Numbered from the stretch's first letter, positions 16,392 through 24,730 are shown. The stretch is DNA of 64,000 bases from Aliarcobacter lanthieri (GCF_013201625.1 NZ_CP053839.1:1240001-1304000); one strand, 5' to 3'. Numbers and translations are program-made. Notes: generated from the letters alone by a model not told the origin.

Positions 16392-16397
16392 ATTATA
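16392..16397 (-). promoter_or_regulatory. Putative -10 element for the metalloprotease pair
   Basis: Minus strand reads GATATAATA after a T run; the perfect TATAAT lies 28 bases before the start at 16364. It is a sigma70-type site, not the sigma28 or sigma54 type usual for late flagellar genes. Confidence 0.6.
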
Positions 16398-16447
16398 TCA
16401 AAAAAAATAAAAAAGTAAGGTAAACTTAAAATTGAGAAACTTTATAG

Positions 16448-16453
16448 TAGAAT
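16448..16453 (+). promoter_or_regulatory. Putative -10 element for pssA-ppx
   Basis: TAGAAT in TATAGTAGAATTGC, 35 bases before the pssA start, with AAAGG ribosome site before the ATG. Confidence 0.5.
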
Positions 16454-16487
16454 TGCTAAGATTTTTTAAAATAGAAAAAGGAAAACG

Positions 16488-17045
16488 ATGAGTTTTTTAT
16501 TCAATAAATATAGTCATTTTAATTTAGCAAATATTGTAACTTTCTTTAATATTGCCTGTGGAGTTTTTGCAATATATTTTCTAACACATAATGATTTTTT
16601 TGCAGCAGCACTATTTGCCTGGCTTGCTGGAGGTTTTGATATATTTGATGGTAAAATAGCAAGAAAATACAATTTATCATCTCAATTTGGTATTCAACTT
16701 GATTCTTATGCAGACTTTTTATCTTTTGTTATTGTTCCAGCAATGTTTATATATTTTGCTGTTATTGATACAAAAGAAGAATTTTTAAATATGGCTTTTG
16801 TATCAGCTGCATTTATTTACTATGTTATATCAGGACTACGAAGACTAATTCAATTTAATATCAATGCAGATGAAGGAGAGGTTGAAAAGTATTTTACAGG
16901 AATACCAACTCCTTTAGGAGCTATACTTCTCTGGGTTGTTTATCTTATTTTCTTAATAGGTTATATCAATGAATATTTTGTATTATCTATGATGGTAGTA
17001 ATTGGATATTTATTAAATTCTAAAATAAAAATCAAGCATTTATAA
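16488..17045 (+). CDS. pssA: CDP-alcohol phosphatidyltransferase, short PssA type
   Basis: 185 residues, several membrane helices. The CDP-alcohol phosphotransferase signature is complete: DGKIARKYNLSSQFGIQLDS plus a final Asp (D-G-x2-A-R-x8-G-x3-D-x3-D), about residues 48-71. It most likely makes phosphatidylserine from CDP-diacylglycerol and serine. The length matches the short Bacillus-type PssA rather than the roughly 240-residue form, and FDIFDGKIAR differs from the usual epsilon wording, so it may be a distinct paralogue. Its stop overlaps the ppx start by 1 base. Confidence 0.85.
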   Translation: MSFLFNKYSHFNLANIVTFFNIACGVFAIYFLTHNDFFAAALFAWLAGGFDIFDGKIARKYNLSSQFGIQLDSYADFLSFVIVPAMFIYFAVIDTKEEFLNMAFVSAAFIYYVISGLRRLIQFNINADEGEVEKYFTGIPTPLGAILLWVVYLIFLIGYINEYFVLSMMVVIGYLLNSKIKIKHL

Positions 17046-17953
17046 TGAAAGAAATCATAACAATAGATTTGGGTTCTAACTCTTTTAGAGTTTTAAAATA
17101 TGATGGAAAAAATCATAGAATCTTAGATGAATATCATCAAGTTGTAGGGCTTGCTGATGGTCTAATATCAACTGGATTTATATCAAAAGAAGCTCAAGAA
17201 AGAGTAGTAGAAGCATTAAAAACTGCTTCACAAAAATTGAATTTTAATATAAAAGATGCCATTTGTGTTACAACAGCAGCTATGAGAAAAGCAAAAAACT
17301 CTCAAGAAGTTTTAGAGTATTTAAAAAAACAAACTGGTGTAAAATTTAATATAATTGACTCAAATGAAGAAGCAAGACTTACTTTGTTAGCTGTAAAATA
17401 TGCACTAAAAAGAGAAAAAATAGAATCAAAGAATTTTATGCTTTTAGATATTGGTGGTGGTTCAACAGAGTTAGTAATAAATCAAGATGAAAAGTTTTTT
17501 AGTAAAAGTTTTGATTTTGGAATAGTTACTATGACTCAAAAAAATATAAAAACTAGTTCTTTACAAGATGACTTAAATAGTAGGAAAAAAGAGATAAAAG
17601 ATTTTATATCAAAAATAAATTTTAGTTTAAAAAATTTTATTTTTGTAGCAACAGCTGGAACTCCTACAACTTTAGCAGCAGTAAAGCTTGGAATTGATTA
17701 TTTTAATTATGATAGAAATTTAGTAAATGGAACAAAAATATATTATGAAGATTTAGAAAATAGCTTAAATATATTAAAAAATAAATCTTTAGAAGAAGTT
17801 ACAAAACTTGTAGGAAAAGGTAGAGTAGAGTTTATGGAAGTTGGAACTTATATCTATAAAACATTTTTTGAAGTTTTAGATAAAAAGGAATCAATAGTTT
17901 TTGATGATGGATTAAGAGAAGGTGTTGCTATAGATTTTGCAATAAAAATGTAA
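17045..17953 (+). CDS. ppx: Ppx/GppA exopolyphosphatase/pppGpp phosphatase
   Basis: 302 residues of the actin-like ASKHA fold. It has ITIDLGSNSFRVLKY (phosphate 1), TTAAMRKAKNS, and MLLDIGGGSTELVI (phosphate 2) motifs. It hydrolyses polyphosphate ends or pppGpp. At about 300 residues it is the single-module form lacking the C-terminal HD-like region of E. coli Ppx. Cotranscribed with pssA (TAATG overlap), convergent with a flagellin-like gene 3 bases downstream. Confidence 0.93.
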   Translation: MKEIITIDLGSNSFRVLKYDGKNHRILDEYHQVVGLADGLISTGFISKEAQERVVEALKTASQKLNFNIKDAICVTTAAMRKAKNSQEVLEYLKKQTGVKFNIIDSNEEARLTLLAVKYALKREKIESKNFMLLDIGGGSTELVINQDEKFFSKSFDFGIVTMTQKNIKTSSLQDDLNSRKKEIKDFISKINFSLKNFIFVATAGTPTTLAAVKLGIDYFNYDRNLVNGTKIYYEDLENSLNILKNKSLEEVTKLVGKGRVEFMEVGTYIYKTFFEVLDKKESIVFDDGLREGVAIDFAIKM

Positions 17954-17956
17954 GCT

Positions 17957-18748
17957 TCAAGAAAGAAGTCTTACACTTTGTTCTTGTACTATATTTGCTT
18001 GAGCAGCAGCTAGATAGCCTGCATTTGCTTGAATATTTGTTTTTGTAAAGTCACTAGACTCTCTTCCAAAATTTATAGTTTGATTAAAAATTTGTTCATT
18101 TATTTGATTTTTAGCATCACTTTGAAGTTGTTTTGAGAAATCAACAAATTGGTTCGATAATTCTTCTAATTTTTTTGATGTATTAGAAACTGTATCTAAT
18201 GCATTTTGTATATTTTGTGGATTATTTAAATTATTATTATTCACTACATCAAATATTTGATTTGTAAAATTAGCAACATTTGGTTTATCGATAGAATAAA
18301 CTGCATTACTTGAACTAACTTCTATTGTTTCTTGATTGTCACTATATCTATTTGCAATTAAAGTTTCATTTTGATATTTTGTATCAAATGCTTTTTGATT
18401 AAATGCTCTTAAATCTTGATTAATAGATTGCTTTAATTCATTTTTATCATCAATATTTTGACTATTTTCAAGTTTATTTTCAATATTCTTCAAAAAGTCT
18501 TGAAGATTATCCATAGAAGATTTTGCTATTTGAGATTTTGCTATTCCATCATTTAAAGACTGAATATCTTGCGAAAATTCACTTTTTAGAATCGAACTTC
18601 TACTAACATTTAAATTTGCTGATGAATCACTACTAAAATCTTCTGCACTATATTTTAATTGAGTTTTATTTAATACTGTATTTGAACTACTATTTAAATG
18701 ATTTAAGTTTTGTATATTATTAGTACTATTTATAGCATTTATATCCAT
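17957..18748 (-). CDS. Flagellin-like protein
   Basis: 263 residues, Asn/Ser-rich, no Cys, no signal peptide. A central part (SLNDGIAKSQIAKSSMDNLQ) resembles the flagellin ND0/ND1 helices, and the C terminus (TNIQANAGYLAAAQANIVQE, then QSVRLLS) closely resembles the flagellin CD0 helix. The usual N-terminal ND0 start (MxxxINTNxxA) is only weakly echoed, and the variable domain is short. It is probably exported by the flagellar machinery, as a minor flagellin, cap or FlaC-like secreted protein. It stands alone, with RBS AGGAGA and a sigma70-type -10. Confidence 0.72.
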   Translation of the reverse strand: MDINAINSTNNIQNLNHLNSSSNTVLNKTQLKYSAEDFSSDSSANLNVSRSSILKSEFSQDIQSLNDGIAKSQIAKSSMDNLQDFLKNIENKLENSQNIDDKNELKQSINQDLRAFNQKAFDTKYQNETLIANRYSDNQETIEVSSSNAVYSIDKPNVANFTNQIFDVVNNNNLNNPQNIQNALDTVSNTSKKLEELSNQFVDFSKQLQSDAKNQINEQIFNQTINFGRESSDFTKTNIQANAGYLAAAQANIVQEQSVRLLS

Positions 18749-18779
18749 ATTGTTCTCCTAAAAATAGCTATTTTGAATT

Positions 18780-18785
18780 ATTATA
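18780..18785 (-). promoter_or_regulatory. Putative -10 element for flagellin-like gene
   Basis: Minus strand GATATAATA after a T run, 31 bases before the ATG at 18748. It is almost identical to the -10 region of the metalloprotease gene at 16392. Confidence 0.55.
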
Positions 18786-18869
18786 TCATAAAAAAATTAA
18801 TATTACTAAATTTTGCTTAAATTTTTAAATTTAATTATACATCAAAAGGTAATTTAATTGAAAATTGAG

Positions 18870-18875
18870 TAGAAT
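18870..18875 (+). promoter_or_regulatory. Putative -10 element for ilvBN
   Basis: TAGAAT in GAGTAGAATAAATAC, 32 bases before ilvB; GGAG at 18897-18900 is the ribosome site. No leader peptide or attenuator was seen in the 159-base gap. Confidence 0.5.
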
Positions 18876-18907
18876 AAATACTTATTTTTAGAAAATGGAG
18901 AATTATT

Positions 18908-20605
18908 ATGAAAATGACTGGCGCAAAAATGGTTATAGAATCATTACATCAAGAAGGGGTTGAAGTAGTATTTGGATACCCTGGAGGCGCTATAATGAAC
19001 GTCTATGATGAAATTTATAAACAAAACTATTTTCAACATATTTTAAATAGACATGAACAAGCTTCAATAATTGCAGCTGAAGGTTATGCAAGAGCTACTG
19101 GAAAAGTAGGAGTTGCAATAGTTACAAGTGGACCTGGATTTACAAATGCAATTACAGGAATTGCTGATGCTTATATGGATTCAACACCCCTTGTAATTAT
19201 TTCTGGACAAGTTCCAACTACTATTATTGGAACAGATGGTTTTCAAGAAATAGATGCAGTTGGAATTTCAAGACCATGTACAAAGCATAATTATTTAGTA
19301 AATAAAATTGAAGATTTACCAAGAATTTTAAAAGAGGCATTTCATCTAGCAAATACTGGAAGACCAGGACCTGTTCACGTTGATATACCAAAAGATATTA
19401 CAGCTCAAGTTGGAGATTTCGTATACCCTGAAGAGGTAAATATGCCAACTTATAAGCCAACAATTAATTATAATAAAAGACAATTAAAAAAGGCTATGGA
19501 AGCTATAAGCAATGCTAAAAAACCACTTTTATATATTGGTGGTGGAGCAATTTTATCAAACTGTTCTTATGAAATAAGAGATTTAGCAAAAAAACTAAAT
19601 ATTCCAGCAGTTGAAACACTTATGGCAAGAGGAGTTATGGGAGATGAAAATCCACTTTTCTTTGGAATGTTAGGTATGCATGGAGAGTATGCAGCAAATA
19701 TGGCGGCTTATGAAACTGATTTATTAATATCTTTAGGTGCTAGATTTGACGATAGAGTTACAGGAAGACTTGATGAATTTGCTTCAAAAGCAAAAGTTAT
19801 ACATATAGACATAGACCCAACAAGTATAGCAAAACTTGTAGTTCCTGATTATCCAATAGTTGGAGATTTGAAATTAACTGTTAAAGCAATGCTTGAAGAT
19901 ATAGAAAACTATGAATTCAATGATTATACGAATTGGGTTGATTTATTAAAAGATTATAGAGAAAAAGAGCCGCTAAGATATATTGATAGTGATGAAGTTA
20001 TAAAACCTCAATGGCCAATTCAAAGAGTTGGAAAAATATTAGGAGATAATGCAATTATTTCAACAGATGTTGGTCAACATCAAATGTGGACTGCACAATT
20101 TTTCCCATTTTCTTATCCAAGACAATGGATAACAAGTGGTGGATTAGGAACGATGGGATTTGGACTTCCAGCTGCTTTAGGAGTTGCAAGAGCAGTAAAA
20201 GATACAAACAGAGTTGTTATAAACTTTACTGGAGATGGTTCTATATTGATGAATATTCAAGAACTTATGACTTGTGTTGAATATGATTTACCAGTTATAA
20301 ATATTGTTTTAAATAACAACTATTTAGGTATGGTTAGACAATGGCAAACACTATTTTATGAAAATAGGTTAGCCGAAACTGATTTAACAGCTCAACCAAA
20401 CTTTAAAATGCTTATTGAAGCTTTTGGTGGAATAGGGTATAGAGTAAATACAAAAGATGAATTTGATAAAGCTTTAAAAGATGCAATTGAGAAAAGAAAA
20501 CCAGCAATGATTGAAGTAATTGTTGCAAGATTAGAAGAGGTATTACCAATGGTTCCAAATGGACATTCTTTAAATGAGATGACTTTATTAAAAGGAGATA
20601 AATAA
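18908..20605 (+). CDS. ilvB: Acetolactate synthase large subunit
   Basis: 565 residues, full length. This thiamine-diphosphate enzyme joins pyruvate with pyruvate or 2-oxobutyrate, the first common step of branched-chain amino acid synthesis. The N-terminal TPP domain has EVVFGYPGGAIMNVYDE, GFTNAITGIADAY and the catalytic Glu in NRHEQASIIAAEGYARATG. The C-terminal TPP-Mg motif is FTGDGSILMNIQELMT...NNNYLGMVRQW. The ATG of ilvN overlaps its stop codon (TAATG). Confidence 0.98.
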   Translation: MKMTGAKMVIESLHQEGVEVVFGYPGGAIMNVYDEIYKQNYFQHILNRHEQASIIAAEGYARATGKVGVAIVTSGPGFTNAITGIADAYMDSTPLVIISGQVPTTIIGTDGFQEIDAVGISRPCTKHNYLVNKIEDLPRILKEAFHLANTGRPGPVHVDIPKDITAQVGDFVYPEEVNMPTYKPTINYNKRQLKKAMEAISNAKKPLLYIGGGAILSNCSYEIRDLAKKLNIPAVETLMARGVMGDENPLFFGMLGMHGEYAANMAAYETDLLISLGARFDDRVTGRLDEFASKAKVIHIDIDPTSIAKLVVPDYPIVGDLKLTVKAMLEDIENYEFNDYTNWVDLLKDYREKEPLRYIDSDEVIKPQWPIQRVGKILGDNAIISTDVGQHQMWTAQFFPFSYPRQWITSGGLGTMGFGLPAALGVARAVKDTNRVVINFTGDGSILMNIQELMTCVEYDLPVINIVLNNNYLGMVRQWQTLFYENRLAETDLTAQPNFKMLIEAFGGIGYRVNTKDEFDKALKDAIEKRKPAMIEVIVARLEEVLPMVPNGHSLNEMTLLKGDK

Positions 20606-21102
20606 TGAGTAATTTCAACCATTATTATGATACACAAACAACTAGACAAGTTATCTCTATAATTGTTTTAAATGAACACAATGCTTTATCAAGAATTGTA
20701 GGATTATTCTCTGCTCGTGGATTTAATATTGACTCTTTAACAGTTGCTCCAATGGAAGATAGTCCATATTCAAGAATGACAATAGTTACAACTGGAGATA
20801 AAAGAGTAATAGATCAAATTGTAAAGCAGTTAAATAAATTAATTCCTGTTTTAAAAGTAAATGAACATAAAAATGTTATTGAAAAAGATACAGTTTTAAT
20901 GAAATTTTCAATAGATAATGAACTTTCAGATATTGATGTAATTGCAAGAGCATATCATGGAAGTATTCAAAATGTTACAGATGAAGCTATAATAGTTTCA
21001 GCAACAGATTCTAGTGATAGAATCATGAATTTTATAAAAGTTATGCAAAAGTTTAATCCACTAGAAGTTGTAAGAAGTGGTATTGTAGCAATGGAAAGAT
21101 AA
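20605..21102 (+). CDS. ilvN: Acetolactate synthase small (regulatory) subunit
   Basis: 165 residues. The N-terminal ACT domain starts VISIIVLNEHNALSRIVGLF and continues FSARGFNIDSLTVAPM, the valine-binding signature of IlvN/IlvH. The C-terminal domain (about residues 85-165) activates the large subunit. It overlaps ilvB by 1 base. A perfect hairpin covers its stop codon. Confidence 0.97.
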   Translation: MSNFNHYYDTQTTRQVISIIVLNEHNALSRIVGLFSARGFNIDSLTVAPMEDSPYSRMTIVTTGDKRVIDQIVKQLNKLIPVLKVNEHKNVIEKDTVLMKFSIDNELSDIDVIARAYHGSIQNVTDEAIIVSATDSSDRIMNFIKVMQKFNPLEVVRSGIVAMER

Positions 21103-21121
21103 GAGTTTTCTCTTATCTTTC
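21094..21121. terminator. Hairpin over the ilvN stop codon
   Basis: Perfect 12-bp stem GAAAGATAAGAG / CTCTTATCTTTC with a TTTT loop. The ilvN stop lies in the 5' arm. No U tract follows, so it may be an RNA-stability or partial-termination element between ilvN and lpxD rather than a strong terminator. Confidence 0.55.
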
Positions 21122-21139
21122 ATAATTCAAGGATAGTAA

Positions 21140-22087
21140 ATGACTTTAAAAGAGATTTCACAATTTTTAGGAATAGATTGTCAAAGTGACAAAGAAATAA
21201 AAAGTTTAAATAGTTTAAATGATGCAACTGAATATGAACTTACATTTTTAGAAAATAAGAAATATATAAATGATCTAAAAAATACAAAAGCTGGAGCTAT
21301 ATTAGTAAATAGTGAGCACTCAAAAGAAGTTCCACAAAATTGTATTGCTTTAATTTGTGAAGAACCATATTTAGCTTTGGCAAAAGTTAGTAAACTTTTT
21401 GCTCCAAAACTTATTGAAATAGATGGAGAAAATTCTAAAATTGGAGAAAATACACAAATAATGCCTAATGTTTACTTAGGTAAAAATAGTAATATTGGCG
21501 ACAATTGTACTATTATGTCTGGAAGTTTTATAGGGGATAATGTAAAAATAGGAAACAATACTATTATATATCCAAATGTAACTATTTATAGAGATTGTAT
21601 TATTGGCAATGATTGTATTGTCCATGCAGGAACAGTTATTGGAAGTGATGGCTTTGGTTTTGCAAATACAAAAGATGGTAAATATATCAAAATATATCAA
21701 AATGGAAATGTTATTATTGGTTCTGATGTTGAAATTGGTGCAAATTGCACAATAGATAGAGCTGTTTTCAAGTCTACAACTATTGATGATGGAGTTAGAA
21801 TAGATAATCTTGTTCATATAGCACATAATTGTAAGATTGGAAAAGGTTGTATTTTAGTTACTCAAGTTGGATTATCTGGTTCTACAACACTTCATCATTA
21901 TGTAGTTATGGGTGGACAAAGTGCTACTTCTGGACATCTTGAGATTGCACCTTTTACAACTATTGCTGCACGTGGTGGAGTTACAAAAAGTATTACTGAA
22001 CCTAAAAAAGCTTGGGCTGGGTTTCCTTTATTTGAGCATAAACAATGGCTTAGATTACAAGGTAAAATATCAAATTTATTAAAATAA
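21140..22087 (+). CDS. lpxD: UDP-3-O-acyl-glucosamine N-acyltransferase
   Basis: 315 residues, usual length. It adds the N-linked hydroxyacyl chain in lipid A synthesis using acyl-ACP. An N-terminal uridine-binding domain (about residues 1-95) precedes a left-handed beta helix of hexapeptide repeats (GENTQIMPNVYLGKNSNIGD and on). The catalytic His lies in DNLVHIAHNCKIGKG. lptD and bamA in this window complete parts of the outer-membrane route. RBS AAGGA before ATG. Confidence 0.97.
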   Translation: MTLKEISQFLGIDCQSDKEIKSLNSLNDATEYELTFLENKKYINDLKNTKAGAILVNSEHSKEVPQNCIALICEEPYLALAKVSKLFAPKLIEIDGENSKIGENTQIMPNVYLGKNSNIGDNCTIMSGSFIGDNVKIGNNTIIYPNVTIYRDCIIGNDCIVHAGTVIGSDGFGFANTKDGKYIKIYQNGNVIIGSDVEIGANCTIDRAVFKSTTIDDGVRIDNLVHIAHNCKIGKGCILVTQVGLSGSTTLHHYVVMGGQSATSGHLEIAPFTTIAARGGVTKSITEPKKAWAGFPLFEHKQWLRLQGKISNLLK

Positions 22088-22288
22088 TTTTATAAAAAGG
22101 TCGTTATCATCGCAAAGAAAATAATATCACTAATCATACTATTTACACTTTTATATTTTCAATTTTCAACATTTGCAATATCAAAAGATGTTGTAGGAGA
22201 TGTTGGATTTTCATTTGCAAATTTTTCAAATAGATATTTTTCATATTTATCATATTTTTATCTACTTTTATTTACATATCCTCTATAT
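22088..22288 (+). other. Probable N-terminal coding extension of ftsK without ATG/GTG/TTG
   Basis: The frame is open from directly after the lpxD stop and encodes two convincing hydrophobic segments (IISLIILFTLLYFQFSTFAI and YFSYLSYFYLLLFTYPLYLI) continuous with ftsK. A ribosome site AAAAAGG ends at 22100. The only candidate initiators at good spacing are ATC at 22106 and 22109, followed by GCAAAGAAA (Ala-Lys-Lys). FtsK normally has four N-terminal helices; starting at 22289 would keep only two. Confidence 0.6.
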
Positions 22289-24316
22289 TTGATAAATTTT
22301 AAAGAAAAATTAGATAAAAAAGATTTAATTCTAAATATTGTAGTTATATTTTTACTATTCCTTATTTTACTTATTTTTCAAGCTTTAGTTATTGAGAATC
22401 CTTATGATAGAGGTGAAGTAGGAAATATTTTAGTAGATACTTTGGCACCAATTATAGGAAGAATTGGACTTTATTTATTTGTTCTTTTTGGATTTGTAAT
22501 CTCAGTATTAATACTTTTTGAAACATCAGATTATGATATTGAAGATTTAAAAAAATTAAAAAATAAAATAAAACTAAGAAATAGTATTAAAGTAAATAAA
22601 CAATCACAAACAAATCAAGTAAAAGTATCTAGAAAACCTATATCAAAAGAACAAATTATTCAAGAACAAAAAAGATTAGAATTTATTCAATCTCAACAAA
22701 ATAATCAATCTATTAATAATATTATAGAAGAGGATATTTTAGAGGCTTCTATTATAGAAAAATCATCTACTGAAAATGAAGATTTAGTTGAACAAATAGA
22801 AGAAAAAGAACAAATTAGTTCAAGTATTATTGTTGAAGAGTTAGAAGAAAATAAAAAGCTTTTAGAAACTTTGGAATTAGGGAAAACTGAAAAACCAAAA
22901 AATTTCCAACTACCTCCAACTTCATTTTTTCAAAATCCTCCAAAAGAGAATAGATCAAAAGTAAATGAAGCTTTAATTGATCAGAAAATAGCAGATTTAC
23001 TTGATAAACTTGCTATGTTTAAAATTGATGGTGATGTAGTAAGAACTTATACTGGACCTGTTGTAACAACTTTTGAGTTTAAACCAGCACCAAATGTAAA
23101 AGTTTCAAAAATTTTAAGTCTTCAAGATGACTTAGCAATGGCATTAAAAGCTCAAACTATAAGAATACAAGCTCCAATTCCAGGGAAAGATGTAGTTGGA
23201 ATAGAAGTACCAAATGAAGATACACAAACAATTTATTTAAAAGAGATGTTAGAAAGTGAGATTTTCCAAAACTCAAAATCTCCACTAACTATGATTTTAG
23301 GAAAAGATATTGTTGGAAAACCTTTTGTAACTGATTTGAAGAAATTACCACATTTATTAATAGCTGGAACAACAGGAAGTGGAAAATCAGTTGGAATTAA
23401 TTCTATGATTCTCTCTTTATTATATAAAAATTCACCAGATAACTTAAGACTTGTTATGATTGATCCTAAAATGCTTGAGTTTTCTATGTATAACGATATT
23501 CCTCATCTTTTAACACCAGTTATTACAAAAGCAGTGGATGCTATAAATGCTTTAGCAAATATGGTAGGTGAGATGGAAAGAAGATATACTTTAATGTCAA
23601 AAACAAAGACAAAAAACATTGAAAACTACAATGACAAAGCACAAAAAGAAGGCTATGAAACTATGCCTTATATTGTTGTTGTTATTGATGAATTAGCTGA
23701 TTTGATGATGACAAGTGGAAAAGATGTAGAGTATTCTATTGCTAGACTTGCTCAAATGGCAAGAGCAAGTGGAATTCACTTAATAGTTGCGACACAAAGA
23801 CCATCAGTAGATGTTGTAACAGGACTCATAAAAGCAAATCTACCAAGTAGATTATCTTATAAAGTAGGTCAAAAAATAGATTCTAAAATTATTTTAGACT
23901 CAATGGGAGCAGAATCCCTTTTAGGAAGAGGGGATATGTTATTTACACCTCCAGGAACTCCTGGATTGGTAAGAATTCATGCTCCTTGGAGTACAGAAAC
24001 TGAGATAGAACAAGTCGTAGAATTTTTAAAAGCACAAAGAGAAGTTGAATATGATATGAATTTTATAAAAGATAAATCTATTTCTAATTTATCAAATTCT
24101 TCAAATAGTAATGGGAATGGTGATTTATCAAATTTAGATGAACTTTATCAAGATGCAAAAGATGTAGTATTAGCAGATAGAAAGACATCAATCTCTTATA
24201 TACAAAGAAGACTTAGAATTGGTTATAATAGAGCTGCAACAATAGTAGAACAACTTGAAAATACTGGTGTTTTATCACAAGCTGATACAAAAGGAAATAG
24301 AGAAATTTTAGTATAA
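22289..24316 (+). CDS. ftsK: DNA translocase FtsK
   Basis: 675 residues counted from the first conventional start, a TTG without ribosome site; the true protein probably begins near 22109. FtsK pumps chromosomal DNA at the septum and activates Xer recombination at dif. Order: remaining membrane helices, acidic Gln/Glu-rich linker (about 100-215), the alpha-beta RecA motor with Walker A LIAGTTGSGKSVGINS and Walker B VVVIDELADLMM, and a C-terminal winged-helix gamma domain (ISYIQRRLRIGYNRAATIVE) that reads KOPS. xerH and a dif-like site lie 18-20 kb away. A hairpin overlaps its stop. Confidence 0.95.
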   Translation: MINFKEKLDKKDLILNIVVIFLLFLILLIFQALVIENPYDRGEVGNILVDTLAPIIGRIGLYLFVLFGFVISVLILFETSDYDIEDLKKLKNKIKLRNSIKVNKQSQTNQVKVSRKPISKEQIIQEQKRLEFIQSQQNNQSINNIIEEDILEASIIEKSSTENEDLVEQIEEKEQISSSIIVEELEENKKLLETLELGKTEKPKNFQLPPTSFFQNPPKENRSKVNEALIDQKIADLLDKLAMFKIDGDVVRTYTGPVVTTFEFKPAPNVKVSKILSLQDDLAMALKAQTIRIQAPIPGKDVVGIEVPNEDTQTIYLKEMLESEIFQNSKSPLTMILGKDIVGKPFVTDLKKLPHLLIAGTTGSGKSVGINSMILSLLYKNSPDNLRLVMIDPKMLEFSMYNDIPHLLTPVITKAVDAINALANMVGEMERRYTLMSKTKTKNIENYNDKAQKEGYETMPYIVVVIDELADLMMTSGKDVEYSIARLAQMARASGIHLIVATQRPSVDVVTGLIKANLPSRLSYKVGQKIDSKIILDSMGAESLLGRGDMLFTPPGTPGLVRIHAPWSTETEIEQVVEFLKAQREVEYDMNFIKDKSISNLSNSSNSNGNGDLSNLDELYQDAKDVVLADRKTSISYIQRRLRIGYNRAATIVEQLENTGVLSQADTKGNREILV

Positions 24317-24327
24317 ATTTCTCTATT
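24296..24327. terminator. Hairpin terminator at ftsK end
   Basis: Perfect 13-bp stem AATAGAGAAATTT / AAATTTCTCTATT with a 6-base loop holding part of the ftsK stop codon. Only an A/T-rich, not pure T, tail follows. Confidence 0.6.
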
Positions 24328-24407
24328 ATTTAAATAATTAAAATTTTTTTAAATTGTGACGCTAATTGTGACAACTTTTTGTTATAGTTTGTAACAAGGA
24401 AACAAGA

Positions 24408-24413
24408 TATAAT
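24408..24413 (+). promoter_or_regulatory. Putative -10 element and operator-like repeats for a small RNA
   Basis: TATAAT in AAGATATAATAAATAAG. Upstream are two direct copies of AATTGTGAC (24352-24360, 24364-24372) with 12-base period and a GTTA-x7-TAAC dyad (24381-24395), which could bind a regulator. Confidence 0.5.
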
Positions 24414-24489
24414 AAATAAGAGCTTTTAGGGGATTAAAAATTTATATATACTATATTTTTTAACAATATATTTAATAAAGCTCTTATTT
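24414..24489 (+). ncRNA. Candidate small RNA with 13-bp closing stem
   Basis: AAATAAGAGCTTT (24414-24426) pairs perfectly with AAAGCTCTTATTT (24477-24489), enclosing 50 bases that include AGGGGATT and an inner dyad TTAAAAA / TTTTTTAA. A perfect TATAAT ends one base before the stem, so transcription would start about 24420. There is no ATG-led reading frame inside and the 3' side ends in ATTTTAAAAT. It is not recognised as tmRNA, SRP or 6S RNA. It could alternatively be only a long-loop terminator. Confidence 0.4.
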
Positions 24490-24500
24490 TAAAATAAATC

Positions 24501-24653
24501 TTAATCAAATCTTTTAAATTTATTATCTTCACTTCCATCTTTTTTTTTATTTTTAAATTTCCACATAGTAATAAAATACTTTATGCTAGAAAAGCTTAAA
24601 ATCAAAACAATTATAAATAGTACAATATAAACAAAAATCGTAAATATTTCCAT
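24501..24653 (-). CDS. Small single-pass membrane protein
   Basis: 50 residues starting MEIFTIFVYIVLFIIVLILS, one membrane helix with an aromatic C-terminal half, then a basic tail (KFKNKKKDGSEDNKFKRF). The start is chosen at 24653 because AAGGA lies 8 bases upstream; a longer frame to 24692 lacks a ribosome site. Encoded divergently from hpf. Function unknown. Confidence 0.55.
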   Translation of the reverse strand: MEIFTIFVYIVLFIIVLILSFSSIKYFITMWKFKNKKKDGSEDNKFKRFD

Positions 24654-24724
24654 TAATTTATCCTTAATACTTTTATAGAAATATTTTACCAAAAATACAT
24701 CTTACAATAAAAGCAAATTTATGC

Positions 24725-24730
24725 TAGAAT
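24725..24730 (+). promoter_or_regulatory. Putative -10 element for hpf
   Basis: TAGAAT in GCTAGAATAAATAAATC, 27 bases before the hpf ATG, with AAGGAG at 24746-24751. Confidence 0.5.
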
